In this document: piece by piece, positions 19,265 through 28,546 of the stretch
How the letters are laid out: every line of letters starts with the position of its first letter
Numbering within the stretch: the first letter of the stretch is position 1
Assembly: GCA_024636955.1 (NCBI GenBank)
Contig: JAGXGB010000044.1
Span: 1-64,000 of the forward strand
Source: Bacteroidales bacterium
GTDB taxonomy: Bacteria > Bacteroidota > Bacteroidia > Bacteroidales > Lentimicrobiaceae
Direction of reading: 5' to 3'
Length of the DNA stretch: 64,000 nt
Notes under the pieces: model-generated
The model's input: only the letters and a program-made list of their open reading frames with translations
Told to the model about the DNA's origin: nothing
Database searches by the model: none
Made by a program: the position numbers and the translations under genes

Positions 19265-21184
19265 ATGAGAAAAATCTACTTGCTGGTAATCATTATTTTC
19301 AATTTATTTGGAATCTTATCCGGGAATAGCTTTGCGCAAGATACACTGAACCTTTATCCGCCCTTAAACCTTCAGGCTCTGTTTCAGCAACCTGATGTGC
19401 AGTTAACATGGGAAGCACCGGTTGATACAGCTTCTTCAAACGATACTATTCCATCCGGTTTAATTGGCTACCGCATTTACTCCAACAATGAGCTGTTGGG
19501 CTTCACCCAGCATCCTACCCTTTCATACAATGATGCAACGCCCGATATACCAGTCACTTTCTATAAAGCAACGGCCGTATACGACCTTTCGTTCTATGGC
19601 TTTCCGGGAGATACAGCCGAGTCAACCCCTTCTAACATTACTTTCGTAATTACAGATATCAATTACATTAACCAACTCCCTTTCACAGAACTATTTACCA
19701 CCGGCTCTTTTCAAACCAACCTTTGGGATGTGGAGTCAGAAAACTGGCAAATTGCAGGGACTGAGGGCAATCCGGCACCATCTGTCAAATTCAATTACAG
19801 TCCTGTCATCATTAATTATTCCAAATCTTTAACAAGCTACTGGATGGATGGAAGTGGCTTTATTGACGGGGAAATAATAATGACTTTTGATCTTAACCAG
19901 CATGTTATTAACCTTACAGGTACTGAAATTCTGTTCTTCGAAGTCTTTAATGGGGATGAATGGATTGAAAAGTTACGTTTTCCTAATCTTGAAAATCTCG
20001 ATTGGCAAAATCAAACCATTGATATAACTAATGAAGCAAAAGGCAAACCTTTTAAAATAAGATTCAGGGCTGAGGGAGAAAGCACGGTCAACATCCACAG
20101 TTGGCAGATTGACAATATAGTAATTAGGCGTGAATGCAAAAAGCCTTATGATGTGATTGCAGGTTTAATTCCAGGACATGACGAGTGTGAAATTTTGATA
20201 CAATGGACATCTCCTGAAATCCCGCCACCCCCTGCCAGTGCATGGTTACGTTGGGATTATGGAGCTAATATCAATGCTATAGGTTTGCAAGGTGGTGGCA
20301 CCTTTAACGTAGCTGTTAGGTTCACATCCGAACAGCTTGTTCAATATGCAGGAACCAGCTTAACAAAGATAAAGATGTACCCTTTCTCCCCAGGGGGAAC
20401 AATCGTTTTAAAAGTTTGGACAGGACCAAATGCAAGTCAGCTTATTTTAAGTCAGCCTGTTGCCTTCTACACCTCAGGAGAATGGAATGAATTCAATCTC
20501 AACACCCCTGTCTCTATTTCAGGAACTACTGAAGTATGGTTTGGTTACCAGATAACCCATGGTTCCAATTATGTTGCCGGACATGATGCAGGTCCGGCCG
20601 TTGTTGGTTATGGTGATCTGATTTCTTTAGATGGTAATGTATGGGAATCTATGTCGCAAGCTTATGGTCTAAATTACAACTGGAATCTTGCCGGATATGT
20701 CACGGCAGGCAAAAATCTAAATGGGCTTAAGAGATCAAAATCTCTGATAGGATATAACCTGTATAGAGACGACATATTTATTGCTTACACCGCAGCAACA
20801 GAATATATCGATTATATTGAAGATTATCCTTCTCCTTGTTACACTGTAACAGCCGTTTATAGTGATTGTGAATCAGATTATAGTCAAGAAGCATGCTATC
20901 CAAAAGATTGCACAATACCTGCAGTTAAAGACTATGATCTGGAAACATTTGATATCTATCCCAACCCAGCATCTGATAAAGTCACCATTGACTACACCGG
21001 CAACATCACCAGTATGAAACTGATTGACATAATGGGCCGTGAGTTAACTGAATATAACCTTGTACCTGGCGAAACCTCCATATCATTCGACGTGAGTAAA
21101 TTCCCTGAAGGGATATATTTACTAAGGTTTGAAGCTGCTGATAACAGGAGGTACGGGAAGAAATTAGTATTAAACAAAATGTAG
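19265..21184 (+). CDS. T9SS-secreted protein with fibronectin/choice-of-anchor-like segments
   Basis: Signal peptide and C-terminal sorting domain IYPNPASDKVTIDYTG...KFPEGIYLLRFEA..KKLVLNKM. Confidence 0.85.
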   Translation: MRKIYLLVIIIFNLFGILSGNSFAQDTLNLYPPLNLQALFQQPDVQLTWEAPVDTASSNDTIPSGLIGYRIYSNNELLGFTQHPTLSYNDATPDIPVTFYKATAVYDLSFYGFPGDTAESTPSNITFVITDINYINQLPFTELFTTGSFQTNLWDVESENWQIAGTEGNPAPSVKFNYSPVIINYSKSLTSYWMDGSGFIDGEIIMTFDLNQHVINLTGTEILFFEVFNGDEWIEKLRFPNLENLDWQNQTIDITNEAKGKPFKIRFRAEGESTVNIHSWQIDNIVIRRECKKPYDVIAGLIPGHDECEILIQWTSPEIPPPPASAWLRWDYGANINAIGLQGGGTFNVAVRFTSEQLVQYAGTSLTKIKMYPFSPGGTIVLKVWTGPNASQLILSQPVAFYTSGEWNEFNLNTPVSISGTTEVWFGYQITHGSNYVAGHDAGPAVVGYGDLISLDGNVWESMSQAYGLNYNWNLAGYVTAGKNLNGLKRSKSLIGYNLYRDDIFIAYTAATEYIDYIEDYPSPCYTVTAVYSDCESDYSQEACYPKDCTIPAVKDYDLETFDIYPNPASDKVTIDYTGNITSMKLIDIMGRELTEYNLVPGETSISFDVSKFPEGIYLLRFEAADNRRYGKKLVLNKM

Positions 21185-21300
21185 GGACAGGTCGCGACCT
21201 GTCCATCACGGATGCTGGTAAACTCATTACCTTTCCATCGCGGATGCTGGTAAACTTATCTATCTGTCCATCATTGATGTTGGTAAATTCCGGTCATGAA
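21185..21300. repeat. Perfect 20-bp palindrome GGACAGGTCGCGACCTGTCC followed by three ~33-bp tandem units
   Basis: Palindrome 21185-21204; units start near 21200, 21232 and 21265 (tgtccatcacggatgctggtaaact / tttccatcgcggatgctggtaaact / tgtccatcattgatgttggtaaatt). Confidence 0.85.
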
Positions 21301-21367
21301 CATCCATCTAATTCAAATTCTTACTATATTGTCACCAATTTGAAAACACACCTCATTAGCTATTATT

Positions 21368-21534
21368 ATGCAGGAAGATATTCGTTGGAAACAGCGGTTC
21401 AGCAACTTTGAAACCTTACTGCTCATACCTACGATGAAGAAAAAGCAACCGAAGTTGAGAAACTTATCAGGAACAAGTACTTCAAATTGTTTAAAGACCT
21501 TTATAAAACCTTTTCAGACAAGAATAATGAATGA
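21368..21534 (+). pseudogene. Decayed HEPN-type nucleotidyltransferase substrate-binding protein (HI0074-like), internal deletion and frameshift
   Basis: N-terminus MQEDIRWKQRFSNFE in frame 2, then NLTAHTYDEEKATEVEKLIRNKYFKLFKDLYKTFSDKNNE* in frame 1 (stop 21532-21534). The middle of the family is missing. Confidence 0.78.
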
Positions 21535-21838
21535 TCTGTTTGGTTTCAAACCGGGTGAAATTGAATTGATACGCCAAATTTTAACAGCCGAACCTGCTGT
21601 ATCAGAGGCTTACATTTTTGGAAGCAGGGCAAAGGGCAATTACAAAAGCGGAAGTGATGTTGATATTGCACTGAAAGGTCAAGATCTTAACTTACAAAAA
21701 ATAACAAGATTAAGCTTTATACTGAATGAAGAATCAGTGATGCCTTATTTCTTCGACCTTATAGATTACAACACAATCAAGGAAGTAGACTTGAAAAACC
21801 ATATAGATAGAGTCGGCATCAAAATCTTTCCATTGTAG
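21527..21838 (+). CDS. MNT-type minimal nucleotidyltransferase
   Basis: EAYIFGSRAKGNYKSGSDVDIAL: GSRA(K)G..SDxD signature. Start MNDLFGF at 21527 overlaps the stop of the decayed upstream ORF. Confidence 0.87.
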   Translation: MNDLFGFKPGEIELIRQILTAEPAVSEAYIFGSRAKGNYKSGSDVDIALKGQDLNLQKITRLSFILNEESVMPYFFDLIDYNTIKEVDLKNHIDRVGIKIFPL

Positions 21839-21849
21839 TTTAATTCACA

Positions 21850-23091
21850 CTATGCTTTTTGATCAATCTCTTCCAGTTTCATCTCAAAGAAGAGCCGTGT
21901 TTCTTCATCCGCAGTGGAGTGCATCAGTTGATTAAGTATATCAATATAGGTAGCCATAATGGTGAGATCATTCTTGCCGTAATCGAATATAGGCGTCATA
22001 CTCTTTTCGAAGAGCTCCGGAATGGTATATAGCTTTGTAATAATGCGGGTTTTGCCCTCCGCATCCTTAACCGCATCTGTTAAAGGCTCAGCTATAATCG
22101 TGTAAAACAGGTTTGCCAGTGAATTCATGCACAGTACTGCTGTGCCGGGGTCGTTAATACCCGGACTAAGCGCCTTTACAGCCACCTCTTGCAAATGCAA
22201 AAAACCGTAATAAACATTCTGGTCTATTTCCTGCCGGTGATAATAATTAATTGTATGAAGCATTGTCACTACATCATCCTCACTCATCGGCTTGTTAATG
22301 TGCAGAAGCGGTGCTCCCTTGAGCAGGTATTTGCCACTTGCATGTATGAATCGAACAGCAACATCATGTTTAGTTGTGAATTCAAGAAGGTCTGATTCAC
22401 TGAACCCTTCATAGTATCCGCTTACAGAAGACAGTACTTCCTGAATACTATTCCACATTTTTTTTCCATCGTATATGTCGGTCATTCCCTCTGTTTTATA
22501 CCATTGTTTTTTCTTATGAATCCGCTTCAAAGCAACCAGTGTATTGTCGTGAATTCTCTTTATCAACCTTTCGTATCTGAATAATTGCGTGATATAATTC
22601 AGGAAGTAAACAAAAAGAAATACATCAAAAATTATCAACGCCACAAGCATGTACACACTTAATACAGGCACATTGGCGTCATCTCCGGCACTAATATTAT
22701 TCAATAAGAACAGAGAAAATATGATGGTCCCTATGTAGATGCTTAGGATGAACTTTTGGGTTTTATCATCAATGATACTAGTGAGCAAGCGATTACTCAT
22801 ATGTGAAGCAGCCTGATTCATCAGAAGCATCACCATTGAAAAACTGAAAACCGTAAGTGAAATAATACCTGTTGCAATGGTAGCAACTATAGTTAATGCG
22901 GTTGTGCCCTCTGAAAGCGAAAGCCACTTAAACCGTTCTGTTATCTTTTCCCCAACGTCCGAGCTGTCCAACTCAAGCATTGCAACTGCCATCAGCACAA
23001 AAGCAATTCCTATTACAGCGGGAAGCAATCCAATGCTATGAATAAGTTTGTTGTATGCTTTTCGGATTCCTTTGCTGATTGCTTCTTTCAT
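21850..23091 (-). CDS. DUF2254-like membrane protein
   Basis: Four N-terminal TM segments, ASHMSNRLL and KALSPGINDPGTAVLCMNSL motifs. Confidence 0.82.
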   Translation of the reverse strand: MKEAISKGIRKAYNKLIHSIGLLPAVIGIAFVLMAVAMLELDSSDVGEKITERFKWLSLSEGTTALTIVATIATGIISLTVFSFSMVMLLMNQAASHMSNRLLTSIIDDKTQKFILSIYIGTIIFSLFLLNNISAGDDANVPVLSVYMLVALIIFDVFLFVYFLNYITQLFRYERLIKRIHDNTLVALKRIHKKKQWYKTEGMTDIYDGKKMWNSIQEVLSSVSGYYEGFSESDLLEFTTKHDVAVRFIHASGKYLLKGAPLLHINKPMSEDDVVTMLHTINYYHRQEIDQNVYYGFLHLQEVAVKALSPGINDPGTAVLCMNSLANLFYTIIAEPLTDAVKDAEGKTRIITKLYTIPELFEKSMTPIFDYGKNDLTIMATYIDILNQLMHSTADEETRLFFEMKLEEIDQKA

Positions 23092-23140
23092 CTAACTGAT
23101 CTGTTGTAATAGGAACAGTTAAAGGTTTTTTATTGTTTAT

Positions 23141-23301
23141 TGCCGCTAGCGATGAGTAGTGAGTAGTGAGCGGTTAAGGACAAGGCTAAAGGCTAACCCC
23201 TCGATAAAAACTCGGGGACCGAGGCTAAAGGCTAAAGTATAAAGTGGGGTTTGTTCAAAACCTATGTAAACTCTAAACCCAGAACTCAGAACCCAGAACT
23301 T
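23141..23301. repeat. Composite short-tandem array locus with nested 25-bp hairpin
   Basis: gagtagtgagtagtgag; aaggctaaaggcta[ACCCCTCGATAAAAACTCGGGGACC 23196-23220]gaggctaaaggctaaagtataaagtggggtttgttc; aacccagaactcagaacccagaac. Confidence 0.9.
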
Positions 23302-23308
23302 CTGACTG

Positions 23309-24421
23309 CTAAATCACCAAATTAAACAAATACCCCAGCAGAATAATAAATACCGTAATGGTACCAAAAAATATCCCTATAAGCTTCCACTTCATTACTT
23401 TCTTTAGCAAAGTGGCTTCAGGTAACGATAAACCTACAACGGCCATCATAAAGGCAATAGCAGTACCCAGTGGAACTCCTTTGGCAACAAATACCTGTAT
23501 TACCGGAACTATGCCGGCGGCATTTGCATACATTGGTACTGCAATTAATACGGCTAAGGGTACTGCATACCACTTGTCGGCTGATAGGAATTCCGTAAAG
23601 AAGTTTTCCGGCACATATCCGTGCATAGCAGCTCCTATACCAATACCAATGATAACGTAAAGCAATACTTTCCGCACAATATCCCAGCCATCAGAGATAA
23701 TAGTTGGCAACCTGTCGATGAAAGGCGTCTTTTCACCTTCCCATACTTCATTTTCTTTTATAGAGTTTGCCTGGACCTGGAGCACCCAATCGGTTAAGTA
23801 TTTGTCAAGTTTAAGTTTACCCAGGAAATAACCTCCAATCATACCCATTAAAATACCACTACCTGCGTAAATTAAGGTTGCTTTTATTCCGAATAAGCCT
23901 AAAAACATGGCCACTGCAACTTCGTTAACCAAAGGTGATGTTATCAGATATGAAAAGGTTACCCCTAATGGGATACCGCCTTTTACAAAACCAATAAATA
24001 AGGGTATTGAGGAGCATGAACAAAAAGGTGTAATGGCTCCAAAGAAAGAGGCAAAGAAATATTCAAGGCCGTACAGCTTTTTTGTAGTAAGGTATATTCT
24101 TAGCCTGTCAACAGGGAAATAAGCATTAACCGCCCCCATTAAACTGCTAATCAGGAAAAGAAGGATTAAAATCTTTACAGTATCATAAAAGAAGAAATTT
24201 ACCGCTTCTCCAAAATGCGTTCCCGGATTAAGCTTTAGAAAGTCGTATGTAAAAGCGTCAACCAATTCAGGAAGAAAATGATACAGCGCAATTAATAGTG
24301 GTAATACTATTGCAATCGAAATGGTCAGGATTGTCCTTTTCTTTTTTTGTTCCTCTTTCGCAGATGACTCGTTTTGTTCAGCTTTCGCGATTGTCTCGTT
24401 TTGATCGACTAATTCATGCAT
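23309..24421 (-). CDS. ArsP/UPF0718-family permease
   Basis: FFGAITPFCSCSSIPLFIGFVKGGIPLGVTFSYLITSPLVNEVA core with multiple TM segments. Confidence 0.85.
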   Translation of the reverse strand: MHELVDQNETIAKAEQNESSAKEEQKKKRTILTISIAIVLPLLIALYHFLPELVDAFTYDFLKLNPGTHFGEAVNFFFYDTVKILILLFLISSLMGAVNAYFPVDRLRIYLTTKKLYGLEYFFASFFGAITPFCSCSSIPLFIGFVKGGIPLGVTFSYLITSPLVNEVAVAMFLGLFGIKATLIYAGSGILMGMIGGYFLGKLKLDKYLTDWVLQVQANSIKENEVWEGEKTPFIDRLPTIISDGWDIVRKVLLYVIIGIGIGAAMHGYVPENFFTEFLSADKWYAVPLAVLIAVPMYANAAGIVPVIQVFVAKGVPLGTAIAFMMAVVGLSLPEATLLKKVMKWKLIGIFFGTITVFIILLGYLFNLVI

Positions 24422-24491
24422 ATTATTTCCCGAAACATTATTTACACTTGAAGCTCTGGATGAGCTCTTAACAGATGCATTTATTACTAAA

Positions 24492-25187
24492 CTAAATAAA
24501 ATAGATTACAACGTAATATAACCCAACTCCAATAAATAAAACAGCTATGATTTTGCGAAACCACAACTCGAATGTTTTTAATCTGTTGTAGGCTTTGCCC
24601 ACGTTGCCAACGGTATAAGCCAGCAACCAGGCAAACAGAATAACGGGTAATCCGGTAGCCAACGCAAAAACGAGGGGAAGAAACAACCCTGATGCACTTG
24701 AAATAGTCAGAGGAATAAGCATCCCAAAATAAAGCACACCACTATAAGGGCAAAAAGCAAGAGCGAAAACAATACCAAGCAACAAAACAGGCCAATAGCC
24801 TTTTCCTTGCCGGTTCTCCATTTTCTCTGTGAGATTTAAACCAGGGATGTTGATCCTGATAAAGTCGAGCATAAAGAGGCCGATAATAATTAATGCCGGA
24901 CCCAAAATCTTCTCACCCCAACCCTGGAATAGTCTGGTAATTTCAAACTTACTGGCTCCAAAATAGATAATAACCCCTATAAGCGTATATGAAATTGCTC
25001 TTCCGAGCGTATAAACCAGTCCGTTTAAAAACACCCGGTTCCGGTTTTCAAGGTCCCTGCTGATATATCCTATTGCTGAAATATTTGCAGCAAGCGGGCA
25101 AGGGCTTATAGCAGTGAGTATTCCCAGCGCAAATGCAGTGACTACTCCGTATGAAGAGTTTTCAAGAATACTATTAAGAAATTCCAT
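24492..25187 (-). CDS. DsbD/SafE-like membrane transporter resembling ArsG-type arsenical efflux permeases
   Basis: Six TM; GILTAISPCPLAANISAIGYISRD and FALAFCPYSGVLYFGMLIPL. Confidence 0.75.
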   Translation of the reverse strand: MEFLNSILENSSYGVVTAFALGILTAISPCPLAANISAIGYISRDLENRNRVFLNGLVYTLGRAISYTLIGVIIYFGASKFEITRLFQGWGEKILGPALIIIGLFMLDFIRINIPGLNLTEKMENRQGKGYWPVLLLGIVFALAFCPYSGVLYFGMLIPLTISSASGLFLPLVFALATGLPVILFAWLLAYTVGNVGKAYNRLKTFELWFRKIIAVLFIGVGLYYVVIYFI

Positions 25188-25402
25188 AGTGATACTTATT
25201 TATAATTGCTGTAACTCAATGTCAAGATTACATACATTTCATTTATACTTGAAATTTATTTTGTAAATTTACGAAATATTGCGCGATTTGAAAATCGTTA
25301 GGCTTATGCACCTGGCCAAAACAAGTCATCCTAATGTTTGTTATTAAAGCCCGGAATGCGTTAGAATTATTAGCAACATTTAGTATTAACCAACCTTAAA
25401 AC

Positions 25403-26005
25403 ATGAAATCCTCTATCGTTTTAATCATAGTATCAGTTTTCTTTATCCTGACTTCCTGCAACCAGGCAACTCAGGATTCGGACCAAACTCAACAGTCCCC
25501 CAATACGTCATCAGCATCTGAAAACCTTATGAAGGTTGATACTCTACCAACTCAACCTGAGCCTGTTAAGACTGATAATGTTGAAGTGTCAACAGGCGAA
25601 GAGAAAAATGAAGTGGCAATGCTGAACCCACCGCACGGTCAGCCTAACCACCGGTGCGATATTCCGGTTGGTGCGCCACTAAATTCGGCTCCTAAAACCT
25701 CAAATACAACAGCAGCCTCAACAACAGCAGCATCCCCAGCAACTTCAACATCAACAAACACAACAACTTCAGCAACAAATACAAATTCACCGGCAAAGTC
25801 TAATGAAACTCAGGTTTCAAGTCCCGCAACAGGTGCTGCAAGCAGTTCATTTTCTCCAACCGTTGAGAATGCCAGCAAGTTGAACAATCCTCAAAGGCAA
25901 ACCACCAGCACAACAGCAAACAAAGGTCCCAAACCCGCTACTAATCCAGCCCATGGACAACCGTATCACCGATGCGATATTGCAGTGGGAAGTCCATTGC
26001 CATAG
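25403..26005 (+). CDS. Ser/Thr-rich lipoprotein with two HGQPxHRCDIxVGxPL motifs
   Basis: SpII signal (FFILTSCNQ); motifs NPPHGQPNHRCDIPVGAPL and NPAHGQPYHRCDIAVGSPLP separated by a T/S/N-rich linker. Confidence 0.8.
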   Translation: MKSSIVLIIVSVFFILTSCNQATQDSDQTQQSPNTSSASENLMKVDTLPTQPEPVKTDNVEVSTGEEKNEVAMLNPPHGQPNHRCDIPVGAPLNSAPKTSNTTAASTTAASPATSTSTNTTTSATNTNSPAKSNETQVSSPATGAASSSFSPTVENASKLNNPQRQTTSTTANKGPKPATNPAHGQPYHRCDIAVGSPLP

Positions 26006-26067
26006 ACCGCCATGCTCTATGCCCTCTGCTCTATGCTTTTTCTTATATTTGCTCAAAACTCTGAAAA

Positions 26068-27153
26068 ATGAAACACCTATGTTTTGCTCTTTTAGCCCTG
26101 TTTTTGAGTGGGAATGTGCTTTCGCAGGAAGCCCCACAAGCAGTGAAGGACCTTGAAAATAAGATCGTTTCGCTTGAGCATCAGCTTGATGCCATAAAGA
26201 AAGCTGTTGATGATGTGCAATGGTATAACCGGGTTGGCGATGTGGCCTTTATTGATAAGGTGTATATCACGGGCCCGCCGGTATCTGAAAAGCAGCAGGA
26301 GAAGAAACCTACAGCAATGGGCATCGGCAATCCCCTGAAGTTTTATGCCTATGTGTTTATGCCCAGGGACATTGACCCGAACAAGAAGTATCCGCTACTG
26401 GTATTGCCGCATGGTGGCGTTCATGCCGACTTTACCACCTACCACGCCCATATCATCAGGGAGCTGATGGCACAGCAGTATATTGTTGTGGCGCCCGAAT
26501 ATCGCGGAAGTACCGGCTATGGCAAGGACTTTTATGAAAAGATAGATTACGGCGGACTGGAGATAGGCGATGTAAACTCCAGTCGCGATTATATGGTGGA
26601 AAACTATGAAATGGTTGATAAAAACAGGGTTGGCATTATTGGTTGGAGCCATGGCGGGTTGATAGCGCTGATGAGCGTATTTGACAATCCTGAAAAGTAC
26701 GCAGTATGTTTCGCGGGTGTTCCGGTAAGCGACCTGATTGCAAGAATGGGTTATTATGATGATGATTACCGGGCGCTGTTCTCCGCTGACTACCACATCG
26801 GCAAAGAAGCCAAAGACGATGTCAACGAGTACCGCCGCCGATCGCCCGTATGGAATGTCCACAAGCTTAAAACCCCGCTACTGATACACACCAACACCAA
26901 CGACGATGATGTGTATTCACTTGAAGTGGAGCACCTTATCAATGCCATGAAAGCTGAAGGCAAGAAATTTGAATACGAGATATTCACCGACGTTGAAGGC
27001 GGCCACTCCTTCGACCGCATTGATACCCGCACTGCCAAGGAAATAAGGCTCAAGATCTATGATTTCCTCGATAAAGAGCTCAACACACCGAGGAAGCTAA
27101 AGAGTGTTGCAGATATTAATAAAGCGGCGTACCGGTTGAAGGCAAAAGACTAA
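26068..27153 (+). CDS. Prolyl-oligopeptidase-like alpha/beta hydrolase (S9 family)
   Basis: PHGGVHADF, GWSHGG nucleophile elbow, TNTNDDDV and GGHSF. Confidence 0.85.
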   Translation: MKHLCFALLALFLSGNVLSQEAPQAVKDLENKIVSLEHQLDAIKKAVDDVQWYNRVGDVAFIDKVYITGPPVSEKQQEKKPTAMGIGNPLKFYAYVFMPRDIDPNKKYPLLVLPHGGVHADFTTYHAHIIRELMAQQYIVVAPEYRGSTGYGKDFYEKIDYGGLEIGDVNSSRDYMVENYEMVDKNRVGIIGWSHGGLIALMSVFDNPEKYAVCFAGVPVSDLIARMGYYDDDYRALFSADYHIGKEAKDDVNEYRRRSPVWNVHKLKTPLLIHTNTNDDDVYSLEVEHLINAMKAEGKKFEYEIFTDVEGGHSFDRIDTRTAKEIRLKIYDFLDKELNTPRKLKSVADINKAAYRLKAKD

Positions 27154-27296
27154 GGGCTAAAGGTAATTGACAAGGCTAAAGGCTAAAGTGGGATATCCCT
27201 AAACGCTAAACGCTAAACGCTAAACTAACGCTGAACCCAGAACCCAGATCCCAGAACCAATGCACTAACCACTAACCACTAACCACTAACCACTCT
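27153..27296. repeat. Chain of four different short tandem arrays
   Basis: aaggctaaaggctaaag; (aaacgct)n; gaacccagaacccagatcccagaac; (cactaac)n. Confidence 0.92.
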
Positions 27297-28380
27297 TCAA
27301 ACTCTGCATATCAATCACAAACCGATACTTCACATCCCCCTTCAACAATCGCTCATACGCTTCGTTGATTTGGTTGATATCGATCATCTCGATGTCGGAT
27401 ACAATGTTGTGCTTGCCGCAGAAGTCGAGCATCTCCTGGGTTTCTTTGATACCGCCAATTGATGAGCCTGCCAATGTGCGGCGGTGAGTGATAACATTGA
27501 ATGCGGCTACAGGTAATGGATGCTCAGGAGCTCCTACTAATACCAGCGATCCATCTACACGCAAGAGTTTCAGGTAACTGTTGATATCATGTTGTGCTGA
27601 AACAGCATCAATAATAAAGTGCAACTTGCCTTTATACCGCTTCATCTGCTCTTTATCTTTCGAAAGCACCACATCATCAGCACCTAATTTCCTTGCATCT
27701 TCCACCTTTGAAGGTGAAGTGGTATAAACAACTACCTCCGCTCCCATCGCCTTAGCAATCTTAACTGCCATATGCCCCAGTCCGCCAAGACCAACAACTC
27801 CTACCTTTACACCCGGGCCTACATTCCAGTGTTTCAATGGCGAATAGGTAGTAATGCCGGCACACAACAGCGGCGCAGTTGCAGGCAGATCAAGGTTTTC
27901 AGGAACCCGCAGTACAAAATCTTCTGTAACAACAATGCTTTCACTGTAGCCACCATAGGTTTCCGCGCCAATATACTTATCGTGCGAATTATAGGTCTGG
28001 ATGTTCCCAGCAGCGCAGAACTGCTCCAGTCCTTCCTTACAGTAATCGCAATCATGGCAACTATCAACCATACAACCCACAGCAGCCAGATCGCCCACCT
28101 TAAACTTAGTAACCTCACCGCCCACGCCGGTAACTTTGCCCACTATTTCATGACCGGGGACGCATGGGTACTTGGTACCATGCCACTCGTTTCGCGCCGT
28201 GTGAAGGTCGGAATGGCAAACCCCGCAATACAATATTTCTATTTCCACATCCTGCACCTGAAATTCCCTGCGCCTGATGCTCATTTGCTGAAGATTCGCA
28301 TCTGCCGCCGCTGTGCCAAATGCTTTCACTTCCTTTGTTCTGACGGCTCCGCCATCATCTGACGATGTGATTACTTCCAT
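27286..28380 (-). CDS. Zinc-dependent NAD(P) alcohol dehydrogenase (MDR family)
   Basis: CGVCHSDLHTARNEWHGTKYPCVPGHEIVG, four-Cys structural Zn site, GLGGLGHMAVKIAKAMG Rossmann motif. Confidence 0.92.
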   Translation of the reverse strand: MEVITSSDDGGAVRTKEVKAFGTAAADANLQQMSIRRREFQVQDVEIEILYCGVCHSDLHTARNEWHGTKYPCVPGHEIVGKVTGVGGEVTKFKVGDLAAVGCMVDSCHDCDYCKEGLEQFCAAGNIQTYNSHDKYIGAETYGGYSESIVVTEDFVLRVPENLDLPATAPLLCAGITTYSPLKHWNVGPGVKVGVVGLGGLGHMAVKIAKAMGAEVVVYTTSPSKVEDARKLGADDVVLSKDKEQMKRYKGKLHFIIDAVSAQHDINSYLKLLRVDGSLVLVGAPEHPLPVAAFNVITHRRTLAGSSIGGIKETQEMLDFCGKHNIVSDIEMIDINQINEAYERLLKGDVKYRFVIDMQSLKSG

Positions 28381-28546
28381 GGTTTTTGTCTTGGATTACT
28401 TAACTAACGTTTGGGTAATCATCTTGCCCTAAACTCAATGCTTATAAATGAGATTAATCTCAGATAGTTCCTTCCCTATTTGGTGAAACCACCACTTTAG
28501 GAGTCACGCTCTATTATACTATATTTGCACCCATACATTTACAGCT

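Noticed and set aside
23141-23301. CRISPR array
   Set aside because: Units are 7-10 bp, contiguous, with no spacers and no cas genes in the window. The same holds for the 27.2, 52.0 and 62.6 kb arrays.
23309-25187. Complete arsenic resistance operon
   Set aside because: Only two permease-like genes are present. No ArsR, reductase or small thioredoxin-like gene could be identified between or beside them.
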